DNA of 64,000 bases from Rhynchosporium graminicola (GCA_900074885.1 FJUW01000031.1:126634-190633); one strand, 5' to 3'. Positions 37,701-49,035 are shown, counted from the first letter of the stretch. The notes: generated from the sequence alone by a model not told the origin. Numbers and translations are program-made.

Positions 37701-39720
37701 CTATCACTTTATAACTATAATAGTATTAAGCTAGCGATAAGCTAGATAAGCTCTAGAGCTATCTAAGTATAACTTTATATTAAGTTATAGATAAGGGAAA
37801 AATAATCCTACTAATAGACTATTAAGAAGGCTTAACTATAAGCTAGCGAAAGATAAGGAAAATATTATACTCCTTACTTTATAAAATAAGCTATAAAGTA
37901 TAATTAAAGATAAGTTAATCTATATACCTAGTAAAGCTAGCGATATAATAGAGAGTAACCGGCATCCGAATAATAATATATCGTGCTAATTAACTTAGAT
38001 TCTATAACTTACTAATAATACTTCTTTAAAAGGAGTATTAATCGAGGCTATAGATACGACTTCTACGCTTAACTAGCGATATATACCTATAAAGCTTAAT
38101 AGTTTATAGAACTTATTTGAAGGTCTAGATACTCTCTTAAGAGGCGCTAGCGAGAAGCCGGGCGCTAGCTAGTATAGCTATAGATATATTATACTATAGT
38201 TTTTCATAACGAGAATTATAAGAACCGAAATAGTAAACCCTAAATCGAACTCACTTCTCTTAACGCTTATAAAGCTATAGAAAAGGAACGCTTTTACTAT
38301 TAAGAAGTTAGCTAGATTATAGAAAACCGGAGATATAGATTAGAGTATTAATAGCGAAGGACTACTTAGATACTAGCGAAAAGCTTACGTTCCGCTAAAT
38401 AAAGCTATCTATACTAAAATTATAAAGATATACTATAATAATCTAATTATAAGCTATTTTAGTTAAGATAAGACGCTAAAGCTTATCTAGCGAAAGTACT
38501 ATTAGTAGAAGATAAAGCTAGATATTAAAGAATATATTAAAAGTTATAATATTTATTAAAAGATAAAAGTAAGAAGAATAAAGATAGCCGGCGAGATATA
38601 AGCGCTTAGCTAGCTAAGTAAGCTATTTAAGTCTATAACTATAGACTTTATTATAAATCTACTACCTTATAAAAGGAGCTCTATAAGAAGAATCTCTAAT
38701 AGTTTACTAGTAATTATTAATAGATATACTAAAGATATAAAGTATATTCCTTACTTAAAGATAATTAATATACTAAGCTTAGCTTAGCTATTTATCGACT
38801 ATTAGTTTAAGGACTACGGATTACCTGCAGTTATTATTACTAATAGAAGTTCTATTTTCACTTCTAAGTTCTAGTAAGAGGTATATTTCTACCTCCGAAT
38901 AATAAGAGGTCTTTCGATAGCGTTTTACTTATAAACTAATAAGTAAACGGAATAATAAAACTAAGCTATAGAAATATAGCTATAGTATTTCGTATATTAT
39001 CTTTAAGATAATTAAGTAGACTTATTATCTATAGCGAAATTCGCGTATATAAATATATATTATAAAGCTATTAGAATAAGTCTAAATAAGGCTAGGTATA
39101 GAATTATACTAGATAATCGCTAAGGTATCGAGGACGATCCTATAAGAAGGGAGATACTTATTACTAAAGAAAGAGCAGAAGAAGTAGTTAAGAAACGCTA
39201 AGAGCTAGAGAATAGCTAGCGAAGAACTAAAGAAACTTAAGCGAAATAATATAATAAGAACTATCGACTAGTTAAATTCAAAATAGATTAATAAGTCTTA
39301 CTTTTAGTAAAGAATATTAAAACTATTCGATCGAGTAAGAAGCTAGACTATTAATTTCTAGAGCTATTTAAGATTAGCGAAAGAATTAGAAAGTAAGTAT
39401 ATCGATTAGATTTACTTACTAAGTATAATTAGCTATATAACGTCTTCTATATCTTACTATTAGAACTATACTAGTAAAAGCCCGGCGAGTTATTAGAGGT
39501 TATCTAACTTAACCTTATCGATAGCGAAGAATTATAGGAGGTCGATTCCTTACTAGATTAATAAGTAGTTAGAAAGAGAGAATAATTCCTAATAAGATAG
39601 AAGGAGTTTACTTCTGCTTATAATTCTTAAGAGCTAAAAGAAAACTTCTAAGGACTCTAGAAAGAAATTAAAGCTTTAAAAAATCAAAACGCTATAGAAA
39701 GACTAGCGAAACGCTAGCGA
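34740..39720 (+). pseudogene. gag-pol polyprotein of Gypsy B1, RIP-inactivated
   Basis: Domains in order on the plus strand: gag; a zinc knuckle with its Cys and His mostly turned to Tyr (35792-35836); a retropepsin-like TTLINNRAEDNFI (about 35981, the active-site Asp now Asn); reverse transcriptase with YLNNILIYS (about 36993-37020, both core Asp now Asn); RNase H with NASRFIIAGILS (about 37460); integrase with TIDFI (38640) and VIITNRSSIFTSKF (about 38830); and a C-terminal chromodomain-like VVRKRE*FLIR*KEF segment (about 39565-39610). This is the chromovirus layout. Many stops; not functional. Confidence 0.88.
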
Positions 39721-39983
39721 AAGTAAAATAATACTTGTAAAAGGATATATACTTTTCTGTTTTTTCCTATAGGGTTTTATAGTTTTAAAAGTATATTAGA
39801 GATTATAAATCTAGTAGAAATCTAAAGGGAAAAAGAGGTTTTATTATCTATACGGATCGCTAGTAAACTAGCTCTCGCCGGATAAACTCCGAGATATTAC
39901 TAAAGAAAGTTTACTTAGTAACCTCCTAATTAGTAGTATCTATATCCCTATCCGGGACTTCCTCTCTATTAACTTCTAGTTAC

Positions 39984-40872
39984 GTATCTAGTAAAGCTAC
40001 TTATAGAAAGAATCTAATATAAATAATATAAAAGTCCTTCGCTGAAGATTAGTAGGGAACTCGCTAGAGAGATTAATTTATACTATATAGAGACTACGAA
40101 TTTCCTCTAGAAGAGTAATATTTATAATATTAATAGTAGTAATAACTTTAGCTATAGAGCGTAGTATATACCTAGATACTTTAGCGATCGCCGATATAAT
40201 ACTAGAGGATAGCTTAGTATTAGAATTAATAACTAGCTTCTAAGGAGATTTAATAACTATAGTATTACTAACTTTAGAAGTATAATTAGCTCGCTTCTTC
40301 TCTATATTAAAGTATACCTAAGTAATCTTTAATACTTCTCCGGAACTCTTACTTATTACTACTTTTAAAGCTATATCTTATAGTTAGCTAAGAATACCTA
40401 TTAAGATAGCTAGAACCTCGCCGGCTATTAGCTAAGTATTCGCTAGAGAAAGGAAATTTATACTTATATCCTCGTAAGATTTACCCTTCTTAATATAATC
40501 TATATACTTACTAGTAATAGAGTTAAGAGCTAAAGTGTATTTTAACTTAGGGAATAAAGTATACTCGCTAGCGTATCGTAAGTAAGTCTCCGGACGTAAT
40601 ATCTTCTCGTTTACTTTAGTATAAGCCTTCGACTTTATCTACATATTCTTTCGACTAATATAAAGGGTCTTATTATAATAGGCAGAAGGGCTACTATCTT
40701 AGCTTAGCTCGCCTTTAGTATCCTTATTATTATCTTTAGCTCGCTAGCGCTTAGTCGATAACCCGCTAGCGATTACGGTTTTTCCCTTATTAATAAGAGT
40801 GAAAGTATTACTAGAAGGAAAAGTATCTTTAAGCGAACTACTAGTAGCGCGCTTATAAAGGTTCTTCTTAGG
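39984..40872 (-). pseudogene. antisense reading frame of Gypsy B1, unknown product
   Basis: The minus strand between the chromodomain and the 3' LTR holds one long frame of about 295 codons, interrupted only by codons that fit RIP of Gln and Trp. It contains a Ser/Thr/Lys-rich start (KRATSSSLKDT), a middle block and a Lys-rich tail. The same frame, in the same place, occurs in copy B2 at 49327-50215. I recognise no domain. Confidence 0.5.
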
Positions 40873-41163
40873 AGCTAAAAGGTTAAGTTAGTACTACTTA
40901 ATACCTTATATTTATAACTTATATATAGTTATTATTATTATTATTAGTTATTTAAGAAGGGAGAGAAGAGAGAAGGTTAAGAGTTATATAGAGGAGTTAC
41001 CTAGCACTATACCCCGTATTCTAGCTTTACTAATAATAAAGAAGAATCAGAATAAAGGTAAATCCTAAAAGGAATACCTCGCTAGCGCCTCGCTAAAGTA
41101 TCGCTAGCTAGGGTATTTTAACGCCTTTACTTCTAAGATAGAAGTATTTAAGAGGGGAGATAT

Positions 41164-41345
41164 TATAATAAGTCTATACGCTTAGTACTTCTTACTCTTA
41201 TATTTCAGAATTAGAGAGGAAGGAAGAACCTTCTCTCTTTAGTAATTAGTTTCTATATTAACTAGATTATTACTAGCGAACCTCCAGTGACTATTCTACT
41301 ATTCTATTATGCCTATTTACCTCAGCGTACCAAGTGATTATTATA
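41164..41345 (+). repeat. 3' LTR of Gypsy B1
   Basis: 182 bp, paired with 34501-34682. Confidence 0.92.
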
Positions 41346-41350
41346 AGAAT

Positions 41351-42300
41351 CTCGGTCTTATTATAGAGGTTCGTAGTATTCTTTATTAAAGTCGAATTCG
41401 CTGATAGAAGGTAAGCCGAGTGTAGTATAGCGTCTTTATCGTAGTCTGTGGAACTCCCTCTTTAATCTCTTATACTCTAATTCGTCTTATTAAGTAGCTA
41501 TATTGTTTATTATCTTCTTTTCTCTCTTATCTCGCTATTACTACGCAGATATCTTCTCTAGTATAAGTAGGTTTAATACTATATACTATAGCTATACAGA
41601 GAGTATCTTCTCTCCTGCTATACTCTCTAGCTCTTTTAAGGTCTAACTACTACGTATAGTATTCTATGAAGTATATAGAAGCTTATATAGCTCCTGCGCA
41701 GGTTTATCGCCTTCTTCGATAAATACGCCTTTAGTATATAAGGTAAATATAAGGTTATTATTTAACGATTTCTTAATAGACTTAAAAGAGTCTACTATCT
41801 AACCTTCGTAGATCTCCTTAAATAAGAAGTATATAGGTCTATCTACGTAGTCGGAGCTCTTAATTTATCTAATAAGACCTTCTCCCTGTTTCCGTATAGT
41901 CTCCGGGTCTAGTGGGTCCTTACCGGAGTTCGCAGGTATATCGAAAGCACTAACCTCAGGGGTATTATTATCTCTTACTATATTGAAGGTCTGATTCGTA
42001 TAAGTGTTTTAGTGCTATTCCGAGGTTATTTAGAATAGTAGTTATAGAGTTATTCTTAAGTATTATATAGTAGTAGGAAGCGCTAGCGTAGCGCGTTCAA
42101 GTTTTAACTTCGAGTTTTCGGCGCAACTCAAAAGCGCGTTCTTTGAAGTCGGGTTACGGTAGTAATCGAAGTACATAGAAGGTAAGTACGTAGAAGGTAA
42201 TAGTAGTATAATATACTAGTATTCGAATCCTTTGACCGTATCGCAGGTAGAATCCAGGCAAATTATCTTAGTAATTCAAGTCAAATAGTATAGAGGAGAC
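41351..42300 (-). pseudogene. gag of Copia D, 5' part
   Basis: The minus strand continues the Copia gag across the B1 insertion, with coherent patches such as SEFDFNKEYYEPL near 41400. The start is not visible because of RIP damage. The region near 42080-42290 is probably the leader. Confidence 0.5.
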
Positions 42301-42451
42301 CGTGTCTTCTCTAGTACTTGAGCTGTTGCCGTAGTAGATATCTCTACTCTTCAAAATTTACTAGCGCGCTCTTTTCAGTAGTCGGAATTCTTAGAATCTA
42401 AGAATTTGACTGCTTTTAAAGAGTGAAATAATCTATACGTCTATTGATTAA

Positions 42452-42656
42452 TGTTAGTATCACTCTATCGTAGTACGTATAATCAAGTAGTCTACGTGAG
42501 CTAAAGTACAGTGATAATAGTAGTAGTATTATCTGTTGTATCGTGGCTATCCTTCCTAGGTAGTCGAGACTCCGGAAGGGAGATATATCTAGCCGGCTAA
42601 ACCCCGGCGCAGATACTCGACTAACACGTGACTATAGACCAACATATGGACCAACA
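42452..42656 (-). repeat. 5' LTR of Copia D
   Basis: 205 bp, followed by CATGA at 42657-42661. Confidence 0.92.
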
Positions 42657-42661
42657 CATGA

Positions 42662-42986
42662 TGTCAGGATGTCTTCGTAAGTGATGTCCTGCAGTAAACC
42701 TGTGACTTGGAAATTAATCTCGGAGGAACATTAGATCGATCCGTCCAGGAAGTATTCATCGTAAGTGAGAGAAATACACTCATTTGTGTCGCGCTTTCCT
42801 CGCTGTATCAGATCCCTGAACAGTAGTCATCAAGGCCTAGGACCTGTGCGTTGAAATCTTAGTACTATCTCAATTCGTTGATCAAGAGCTATGTAATCTC
42901 GAATCCCTACTCCGTATCACAGCAACCGGTGATCTGCTCCGAGCCACACGTCTGCCAAAGCAAGACAAGAACTCCTCTTAACAGCC
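42662..42986. other. spacer between Copia D and the HET gene
   Basis: Normal-composition sequence, probably the 3' flank of the HET gene. Nothing else seen. Confidence 0.5.
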
Positions 42987-44852
42987 TCAACACAATCTAA
43001 ATACCGAACACTTCTCCTCATCCCACATCTCGCCCCTCGTAACGCCATGTACATAAGCATCACCAATAAACTCCCACAAGCCCTTCTCTCTCAACCTCAG
43101 CACAACCGGGAACTTCCCCCCATTCAAAAGACACACCATATCGCCCTCCTTAGCCAACCTAGGCACCAGTCCGATGTATCTCTTCTCCGTCCTCGCAATG
43201 CGTCGATTAATCATCTGGCCGGTCAAAGCCCTGAAACCCATTTCTGGGTTCGGGATCCCGATAAAGCGGAGGATGTGACCTAGGATAACGACGAGTTGCC
43301 AGATCCAGATGTAGGAGGAGAGTTCATAGATGTGGATGTAGAGGAGGTAGTTTTGTCTTCGCCGGAACTTGTGGTATAGTGGCCGAATAGCGTCTTTGTT
43401 ATCTGCTGCTAGACCTGCTAGGAAGGTCTGCCAAGAAGCTTCTTCGAGCGTTTCGCCTGTAGGATATTTCTCATCGGGTTTGGAACGTAGATTTATGGTA
43501 CCTTCCCAGTTATGGATGTAGGCTTGATTTCGTCGCAGGACTAGAGCTTGTTGACGGAGTGTCTGGTATCCCATCGTGTCCTGTAATTCCCAGTGAGTGC
43601 TCACCCGAGTGAGTTTGTCAATAATATAGCCTGAGACTTCGAGTTGTTCGACATCTTCACGGACAATGGGCGTACATGTCGATTCTTTTGAGGCTGAATA
43701 TGGCAGTTCCAAAGGTCCATCCCCTTCGATAGACTCAAACAATAAGAAAGACTGACAATAATCATCTGAGTTGCTCCAATCCGGCACCCATGAAGGAAGT
43801 GTATGCGTATCCTCATTCCTCCATTTAAATCTCGGCACGCTCAAGAAATCCAGATTTGTCGCTTGTCGAAGTGTTGAGATAGCCACGTTCATGTAAAGAT
43901 CTCGCACCGACATGCCATAATCCGGCGTGATAGCATGCTCTTTAAAACTGTCATGGCTCGACAACCCATAGAACGCAAAAACATGATCCCTAGCATTCGA
44001 GGCCATAGCTTTCCGATGCCTGGACAGTATCTGCCAATAAATTCTCTTCTTCCCCTGCGAGATCTCGAACTGACTGGACTGCAAAGCCATCAAAGTCTCG
44101 ATCTGCGGACTTCCATAGAACTCAAAGATCCAGATCTGGTGAATAATGATATAATGCAGCGCTCTATATAACACCGACCAACTGATCATCGGACTCCCAC
44201 CAACAAGGACTTTAGTATTTGTCGACAAAGCAATCTCTTGCACGATCCACGCCCGTAAGAACCAAGCTCTATCCAACAGTTTGAAGAAAGCCACCCAATT
44301 TCTACTGAAAACCGAGAAATCCCTGTATTTTCTCACGCGATATCCCAGGGAACGTCTCGTCGCAAGTTTGGGATCTATATCCGACAACGCTTCTGAACAT
44401 TGGCCAGCGAATTTCAAGGCGAGTGTACTGTCATCTCCTTCGTCGCCCAACCAGACGATCGTCAAGCTCGCCTTGGCGTATATGTTCCGCATCTCAGCTA
44501 CCTGGATACTCTTCTCTCTGTCATCAGACTGATTTATACAAATCGAATCGATCCAGAAATACCGATTGGCGGCTTTAAGCCGCATTTTGGAGAGGAAGGC
44601 ATAGAGGTTTGAAGGTATGGTGATGGTTTTGCCATCACAGAAGATTTGGCCGGGGAGGATCTTCGGGTCGCCCCAGTAGTAGGATATAGCTTCATATTTA
44701 GGATGCGAGAACAGTGGATGTGAGGAAATACTACATGGTGGTGGCTTGCCGGTACTCTCTTCCGCAGGGTGGAATTGTACGAGTCGGATGTAAATTCCTC
44801 CCTGCTCGTCCGACGGGAGCGTTTGATATTGATAGGGCTTCATTTCTTCCAT
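42987..44852 (-). CDS. HET (heterokaryon incompatibility) domain protein
   Basis: Intronless, 621 aa, with the ATG at 44852. The HET domain covers about residues 50-210: YEAISYYWGDP, then FWIDSICINQSDDREKSIQV with the conserved W-I-D..I-C-I-N-Q core, and MRNIYAKASLTIVWLGDEG. A long helical middle follows. The C-terminus has a GDMVCLLNGGKFPVVLRLR block and an AYVHGVTRGE motif, typical of the conserved tail of HET proteins. HET proteins trigger growth arrest or cell death when incompatible fungal strains fuse, and some act as general self/non-self sensors. Frames, codons and motifs are intact, so it may be functional, although it is closely bounded by the Copia nest on one side. It has no partner such as a NACHT or STAND gene within the window. 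Confidence 0.92.
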   Translation of the reverse strand: MEEMKPYQYQTLPSDEQGGIYIRLVQFHPAEESTGKPPPCSISSHPLFSHPKYEAISYYWGDPKILPGQIFCDGKTITIPSNLYAFLSKMRLKAANRYFWIDSICINQSDDREKSIQVAEMRNIYAKASLTIVWLGDEGDDSTLALKFAGQCSEALSDIDPKLATRRSLGYRVRKYRDFSVFSRNWVAFFKLLDRAWFLRAWIVQEIALSTNTKVLVGGSPMISWSVLYRALHYIIIHQIWIFEFYGSPQIETLMALQSSQFEISQGKKRIYWQILSRHRKAMASNARDHVFAFYGLSSHDSFKEHAITPDYGMSVRDLYMNVAISTLRQATNLDFLSVPRFKWRNEDTHTLPSWVPDWSNSDDYCQSFLLFESIEGDGPLELPYSASKESTCTPIVREDVEQLEVSGYIIDKLTRVSTHWELQDTMGYQTLRQQALVLRRNQAYIHNWEGTINLRSKPDEKYPTGETLEEASWQTFLAGLAADNKDAIRPLYHKFRRRQNYLLYIHIYELSSYIWIWQLVVILGHILRFIGIPNPEMGFRALTGQMINRRIARTEKRYIGLVPRLAKEGDMVCLLNGGKFPVVLRLREKGLWEFIGDAYVHGVTRGEMWDEEKCSVFRLC

Positions 44853-44965
44853 GGCTGGAGTGAATGATGAGTGTTAGGCTTCAGGAGCTCGTTCCATCAC
44901 GAGTTAGGTTCTCATTATATTGACCTTATCTAAGGAAGCAGTAAATGTTATTAGTTTGACGTTTT

Positions 44966-45427
44966 TCAGCTGCTTCTCAGCCGCACGACTATGTACGTCC
45001 AGACGCACTTGGCACAAGCCACGAGATATCGACAGCGCCGACACTCATGTCCAACCATCATAACTCTGAAATGTGGATGACCTCCAAAATATGTGAATTC
45101 TAAAGCGTCATGATTTTGATTCGGAGAAACAATCGCTTTCTCATCATCTTCATAGGTATATAATAGCAAGTGAGCAGGCCACCAAGAGCTGCCAGATTCG
45201 TCAGCGGCGAAGCGATTCCGAAAACTCGAAAGCAATTAGTGATCTAAAGTTGAGAACTCATGAAATATCTTCACAAGAACATGTACATACGCCGAATTAC
45301 TCCCTGTCATATCGCCCGGCTTTTCTGCAACTTCAGAATCGTATCGCGATAATAAAATCGCCCCGGTAAGTTCGTCAAAGCTGGGATTTCCCGCCCGTGT
45401 CAAACAGCGTACATCAGATCTCTCCAC
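44966..45427 (-). CDS. possible small gene or gene fragment, unknown
   Basis: Two adjacent minus-strand frames (45236-45427 and 44966-45235) have protein-like composition. The first contains SDVRCLTRAGNPSFDELTG; the second ends with a GHECRRCRYLVACAKCVW segment with four Cys and a His that could bind zinc. They are in different frames and need an intron or a frameshift near 45230-45260 to join. No ATG is obvious for the first part (the frame opens at a stop near 45443), so it may be an internal exon or a remnant. It lies head-to-head with nothing and just upstream of the HET gene on the same strand. Confidence 0.3.
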
Positions 45428-45433
45428 AACAGC

Positions 45434-46649
45434 CGTCGCTTCTACATTTTATGTTTCAGAGATAAGGGTTATAAATGCGAAATTTTGTAAAAAAGAGTAG
45501 GAAAATAACAGACTCAAGTCAACAAAGAGATCGCTTACTTAACAAACATATAAGACTGAGAGTAAACGATCGTCGATCCCGATACATACTGCACAGTTCA
45601 AGCTCGAAGGGAGTGGGATCATTTCCATCGATTCGTAAACAAACACCTCAATGAACTAGTACTACGAAGATCTACCTGCGTGTATTGAATAATCTTCTCC
45701 TATTTTCCCCTCTCTCCATCCATCCTAACTCTTTTCTCCCTGTCAGCCCTTCGCTAGACAATCCGGTATTCCGATAATCCATCCGTACTTCAAGAATCTT
45801 CTTGCCGTTAGGGAAAAGATATTTTCTATAACCACTACAATACTTCATATTAGAACTCCATCCCAATTTTTAATATTGCTAATTCATCATTTATGTCTTA
45901 TCTGAACCTACAATTCGAGCAATAGATAGATAGGTAAATTGAGACTCCTGCCCAGGACCTCCAGACCCGCACCGCACTGCACCATCCATCAATCCTCCCC
46001 TATCCTCCCTCTCAACCAATCCAACCCCATCTCCACCTCCCATCCATCATATCGTCCCCCAATCCCCAATCCTCAAAAGTTTCAAAAAAGTTTTGTTGCA
46101 CGTCTAACGGAGTTCTCCCCCGGCCGGCGAGAAAGCTCCTTAGTCCTAAACAAATAGATATACGGAGCATTAGGTCCTTCCTTCATTCCCTCCTACGTGT
46201 CATTCATGATCATTCACTTCACACAGTAGCAAGGTACAATTGGGACTAGCGCAGGTATATTTGTCGGATCCAGAGCTTTTTCTCTAACCAACAACCTATT
46301 GCTCCTCCAATCATCTCACACACCCCGATCATCCCGGAGGACAGCTCCGCGCCCCAAGACGCGACATGATTGGATGGATGGAAGTTATGGAGAATTACCA
46401 AGTAAACCGGGAGTGACACGACATGTCATGACATGACGAGACAAGAAATGATGAGCTTTCCTCTTTCCTGGATTGAACACGGATGAATATCAAAGATATG
46501 CCCGGTATGGTGTAGAATGAGAGAGCAGAACCAGGGCCGAGTTTACAAAAAAAAATTCGTGCACGTATAAATCGACAGTAGGAAAGAAACCAAAAGTCAA
46601 AGAGAAAACTCGATTTATTAATCGCCTACTCCTTCATATAGGCAATTTA
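45434..46649. other. intergenic region left of the Tc1-type element
   Basis: No gene seen. C/T-rich tracts near 45960-46070 and a palindrome-rich CATGTCATGACATG-like stretch near 46420-46440 are present. The TA at 46648-46649 is the target duplication of the next transposon. Confidence 0.45.
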
Positions 46650-46847
46650 CAGTGATTCTTCGGTTTAGCGTGATTCTTCAGTAAATAACGCCGGTACACC
46701 GCCTTTTAGTTTAAACCCTACTAAATATTAATATGCTATAATTATCAGAACTAGAAACTACTAAAGCTCTATGAATACTATACCGATTTGCCTCCAAACT
46801 ATTTCTTTTTGAAGCTCTTGATCTATAGAGTATATATTCAGTCTATA
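46650..46847 (+). repeat. left terminal inverted repeat of element E
   Basis: About 198 bp, similar to the complement of 57526-57722. The first 35 bp carry GTGATTCTTC twice, 18 bp apart, which could be tandem transposase binding sites. Differences from the other end are mainly RIP-type. Confidence 0.85.
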
Positions 46848-46850
46848 GCT

Positions 46851-48595
46851 ATGCCTCCTAAATCTGCTTCTAAGATTAGTATAAAAGCTCTAAAAGGACG
46901 TAAATCGACTAAACAAAATACTCGACTACCTTCTGCGCTAGTATAACTAGCTAAAATAACCCTGAAAATCAATACTAAGAGTACTACAACTAAGTCTACT
47001 GAGCTTACTATAGACTCAGTTATAGCTATAGTACTAGCTATAGTACTAGTACTAGTACTAGTACTAGCTATAGTACTAGCACTAGCTATAGCAAGCCAAT
47101 CGACGCCTCCACCTCCACCTGAATCGATTATACTCTCTTCTTCGCCTCCGCAGATTATTATATAGGTTATAGAGTTGGAAATTCGATACTACCTAGACAG
47201 CGAGCGTATTAGTAGTATTAATTAGTAGTGTTTTAAACAAGCTAGGAGAGGAGGGATATACCTACTAATCGATTAAGGAGACTACTAGAGAGGTAGCAGA
47301 TAATACTATTAATTCAAGGGGTATTTCCAGCCTAAGAAGAGATTATACTTACTAGTACGCTACGTATAGAGCTAATAGTAATCCGACTAAGATAGATATT
47401 AGTAATTCAGCTGATTTCGACTATATTATTAAACGAGTTTCAAACTAGGGAGCTGAAGGTAAAGAGAAGATACTCAGAATCCAGATTTACTTTAGTATTA
47501 TCTTAACTCCTTAGAGTATAGTTCGACCTCTATAGAAAGATCTAGTACTAGTAAAGCCTCTAATTATTACTATTCTAAAGCGTATATATAGAGATCTAAG
47601 AGAGGAGAGAGAGGAGGTACTAAAGCTTAAGAAAACTCGTATAGCGATAGTATAATTAATAGAGGAGGAGAAACTAAGCTATTAAGCCGAAAAAGGAACC
47701 TTTAAGGAGCTCTTGACCTTAATTCAAGTACTATAGGCTTATAAAGTTAGCTCTTATAGTTTAACTACTCGCTTTTACTAGGTAAATAATAATAAGCACT
47801 ATAACTTTTCAGGAGCTGATTTAACTCGCTAGGGCTATGATATTAAAGAAGAAGTTACTATAATTAATAAGCCTTCTATACTTTATAGAGGAGACTTATC
47901 AAGAGAGCTTACTAGGCGTCGAGAGGCAGAAGAAGTAAAGGAGAGAAGAGGGAGGAAGCAGAAGAAGAGAGAGTCTTACTATGATTTATCTTTATTACCG
48001 GAACGTCGAACAGGAGCCTAATACCCTCTGCAGACGCCTTATTAGCCTCTAAATAGCTTCCTATATTAGTACCCTATAATATAACCTCCTTAACCTCCTC
48101 CGGTATAGTCTCCTTATACTCCTAGCCTATAGGGCTATTTTCGATCTCCGATATACCCTTAACTTAATATACCTCCTTCAGACTATGAATATCGACTGCC
48201 TGAACCTTAATTACCTCTAAATTGACTATAGAAGAGAGCTAGAAGTGAGTTTCCATCGATGGCAGATCTGCGAGAGTCGAGCCTACTGCATAGTAGTAGT
48301 AATTCTGAAGAGGTATTATTTACGCTGAAAACGTTTCTTCATAAGCTCTTACTACCCCCTAAAGCTTCTATAGCTTCGTAATTCGACTTCGCTATTAAGA
48401 TATTTATAGAGTAAGAGTATAATATAGCTATAATATAAGAGACGAAGATTAGAGAGGGAATAGAGCTTAGAATAAAAGCTAGAGTCTTAAAGGTTATAAA
48501 GATGAATTTAAAGGTATTAAAGAAGTAGTATAATAAGTAAGAAGTATAATAAACTATAGAAGAGGAGGAGGAGGAGGAGGAGGAGGAGGAGTAGA
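46851..48595 (+). pseudogene. accessory gene of transposon E, unknown product
   Basis: ATG at 46851 right after the inverted repeat, opening MPPKSASKISIKALKGR, basic, followed by a Val/Leu/Ala-rich run and a Pro stretch. The frame changes near 47330. From there to 48595 a single frame, about 420 codons, is broken only by TAG and TAA where Gln codons would fit. It holds an ADLTR..YDIKEEVTIINKPSILYRGDLSREL patch, a highly basic RREAEEVKERRGRKQKK segment (about 47925-47975), a Pro/Tyr/Gln-rich low-complexity region, a Ser-rich block and a Glu-rich end (GAG repeats at 48559-48592). About 560-580 residues in all, likely nuclear and disordered. It is a RIP-damaged copy. Confidence 0.5.
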
Positions 48596-48649
48596 GAGTA
48601 AATTTCTAGTAATTATAGCTATTTATATACCTTCTTCTTCTTCTTCTTC

Positions 48650-48848
48650 TTTAAGACCTTAGTAACTATAATAGCGAAAATGTGCCCTTGCTCTACGTTG
48701 AGCTTTAGCTCTAATTCCAACTATACGTATAGCTAGTATTAAGAAGCTTTCAAACTCCTTCTAGATATACTATTTCCATCTCTAATTTCTTCTAATCTAC
48801 GCCTTTAGATCTGCGAAACTCTCTTTAATTAGGTTGAAAAAGGGGTAA
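48650..48848 (-). pseudogene. Tc1-type transposase of E, C-terminal part
   Basis: On the minus strand, FQPN*REFRRSKGVD followed by a short helix block and a SKGTFSLL segment resembles the C-terminal part of DDE_3 transposases (the PDxNPIE..FxxLK region containing the last acidic residue and the GHFR-like end). It is separated from the N-terminal part at 56743-57520 by Gypsy B2. Confidence 0.7.
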
Positions 48849-48853
48849 TATAG

Positions 48854-49035
48854 TGTAATAATCACTTGGTACGCTGAGGTAAATAGGTATAATGGAATAG
48901 TAGAATAGTCGCTAGAGGTTCGCTAGTAATAATCTAGTTAATATAGAAACTAATTACTAAGGAGAGAAGGTTCTTCTTTCCTCTCTAATTCTGAAATATA
49001 AGAGTAGGAGGCACTAAGCGTATAAACCTATTATA
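48854..49035 (-). repeat. 3' LTR of Gypsy B2
   Basis: 182 bp; the outer end TGTAATAATCACTTGG is intact. Confidence 0.92.

Larger units (their letters stand above)
34501..41345 (+). mobile_element. chromodomain Gypsy retrotransposon, family B, copy 1
   Basis: 6,845 bp with 182-bp LTRs (34501-34682 and 41164-41345). The target duplication is AGAAT on both sides (34496-34500 and 41346-41350). A purine-rich tract (AGAGGGGAGA, 41151-41160) precedes the right LTR, so the element reads on the plus strand. It is inserted in gag of Copia D. A second copy of the same family lies at 48854-56737 in the opposite orientation. Confidence 0.93.
29575..42656 (-). mobile_element. Copia-type LTR retrotransposon D, split by Gypsy B1
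   Basis: The LTRs are 29575-29779 and 42452-42656 (205 bp each), starting TGTTAGTATCAC and ending ACTAACA/ACCAACA. The flanking duplication is CATGA on both sides (29570-29574 and 42657-42661). The full span is 13,082 bp; without Gypsy B1 and its duplication it is about 6.2 kb. Coding is on the minus strand, with gag near 42.3-41.35 kb and 34.5 kb downward, then integrase, reverse transcriptase (about 31.4 kb) and RNase H (about 30.35 kb) last, the Copia order. Confidence 0.92.
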
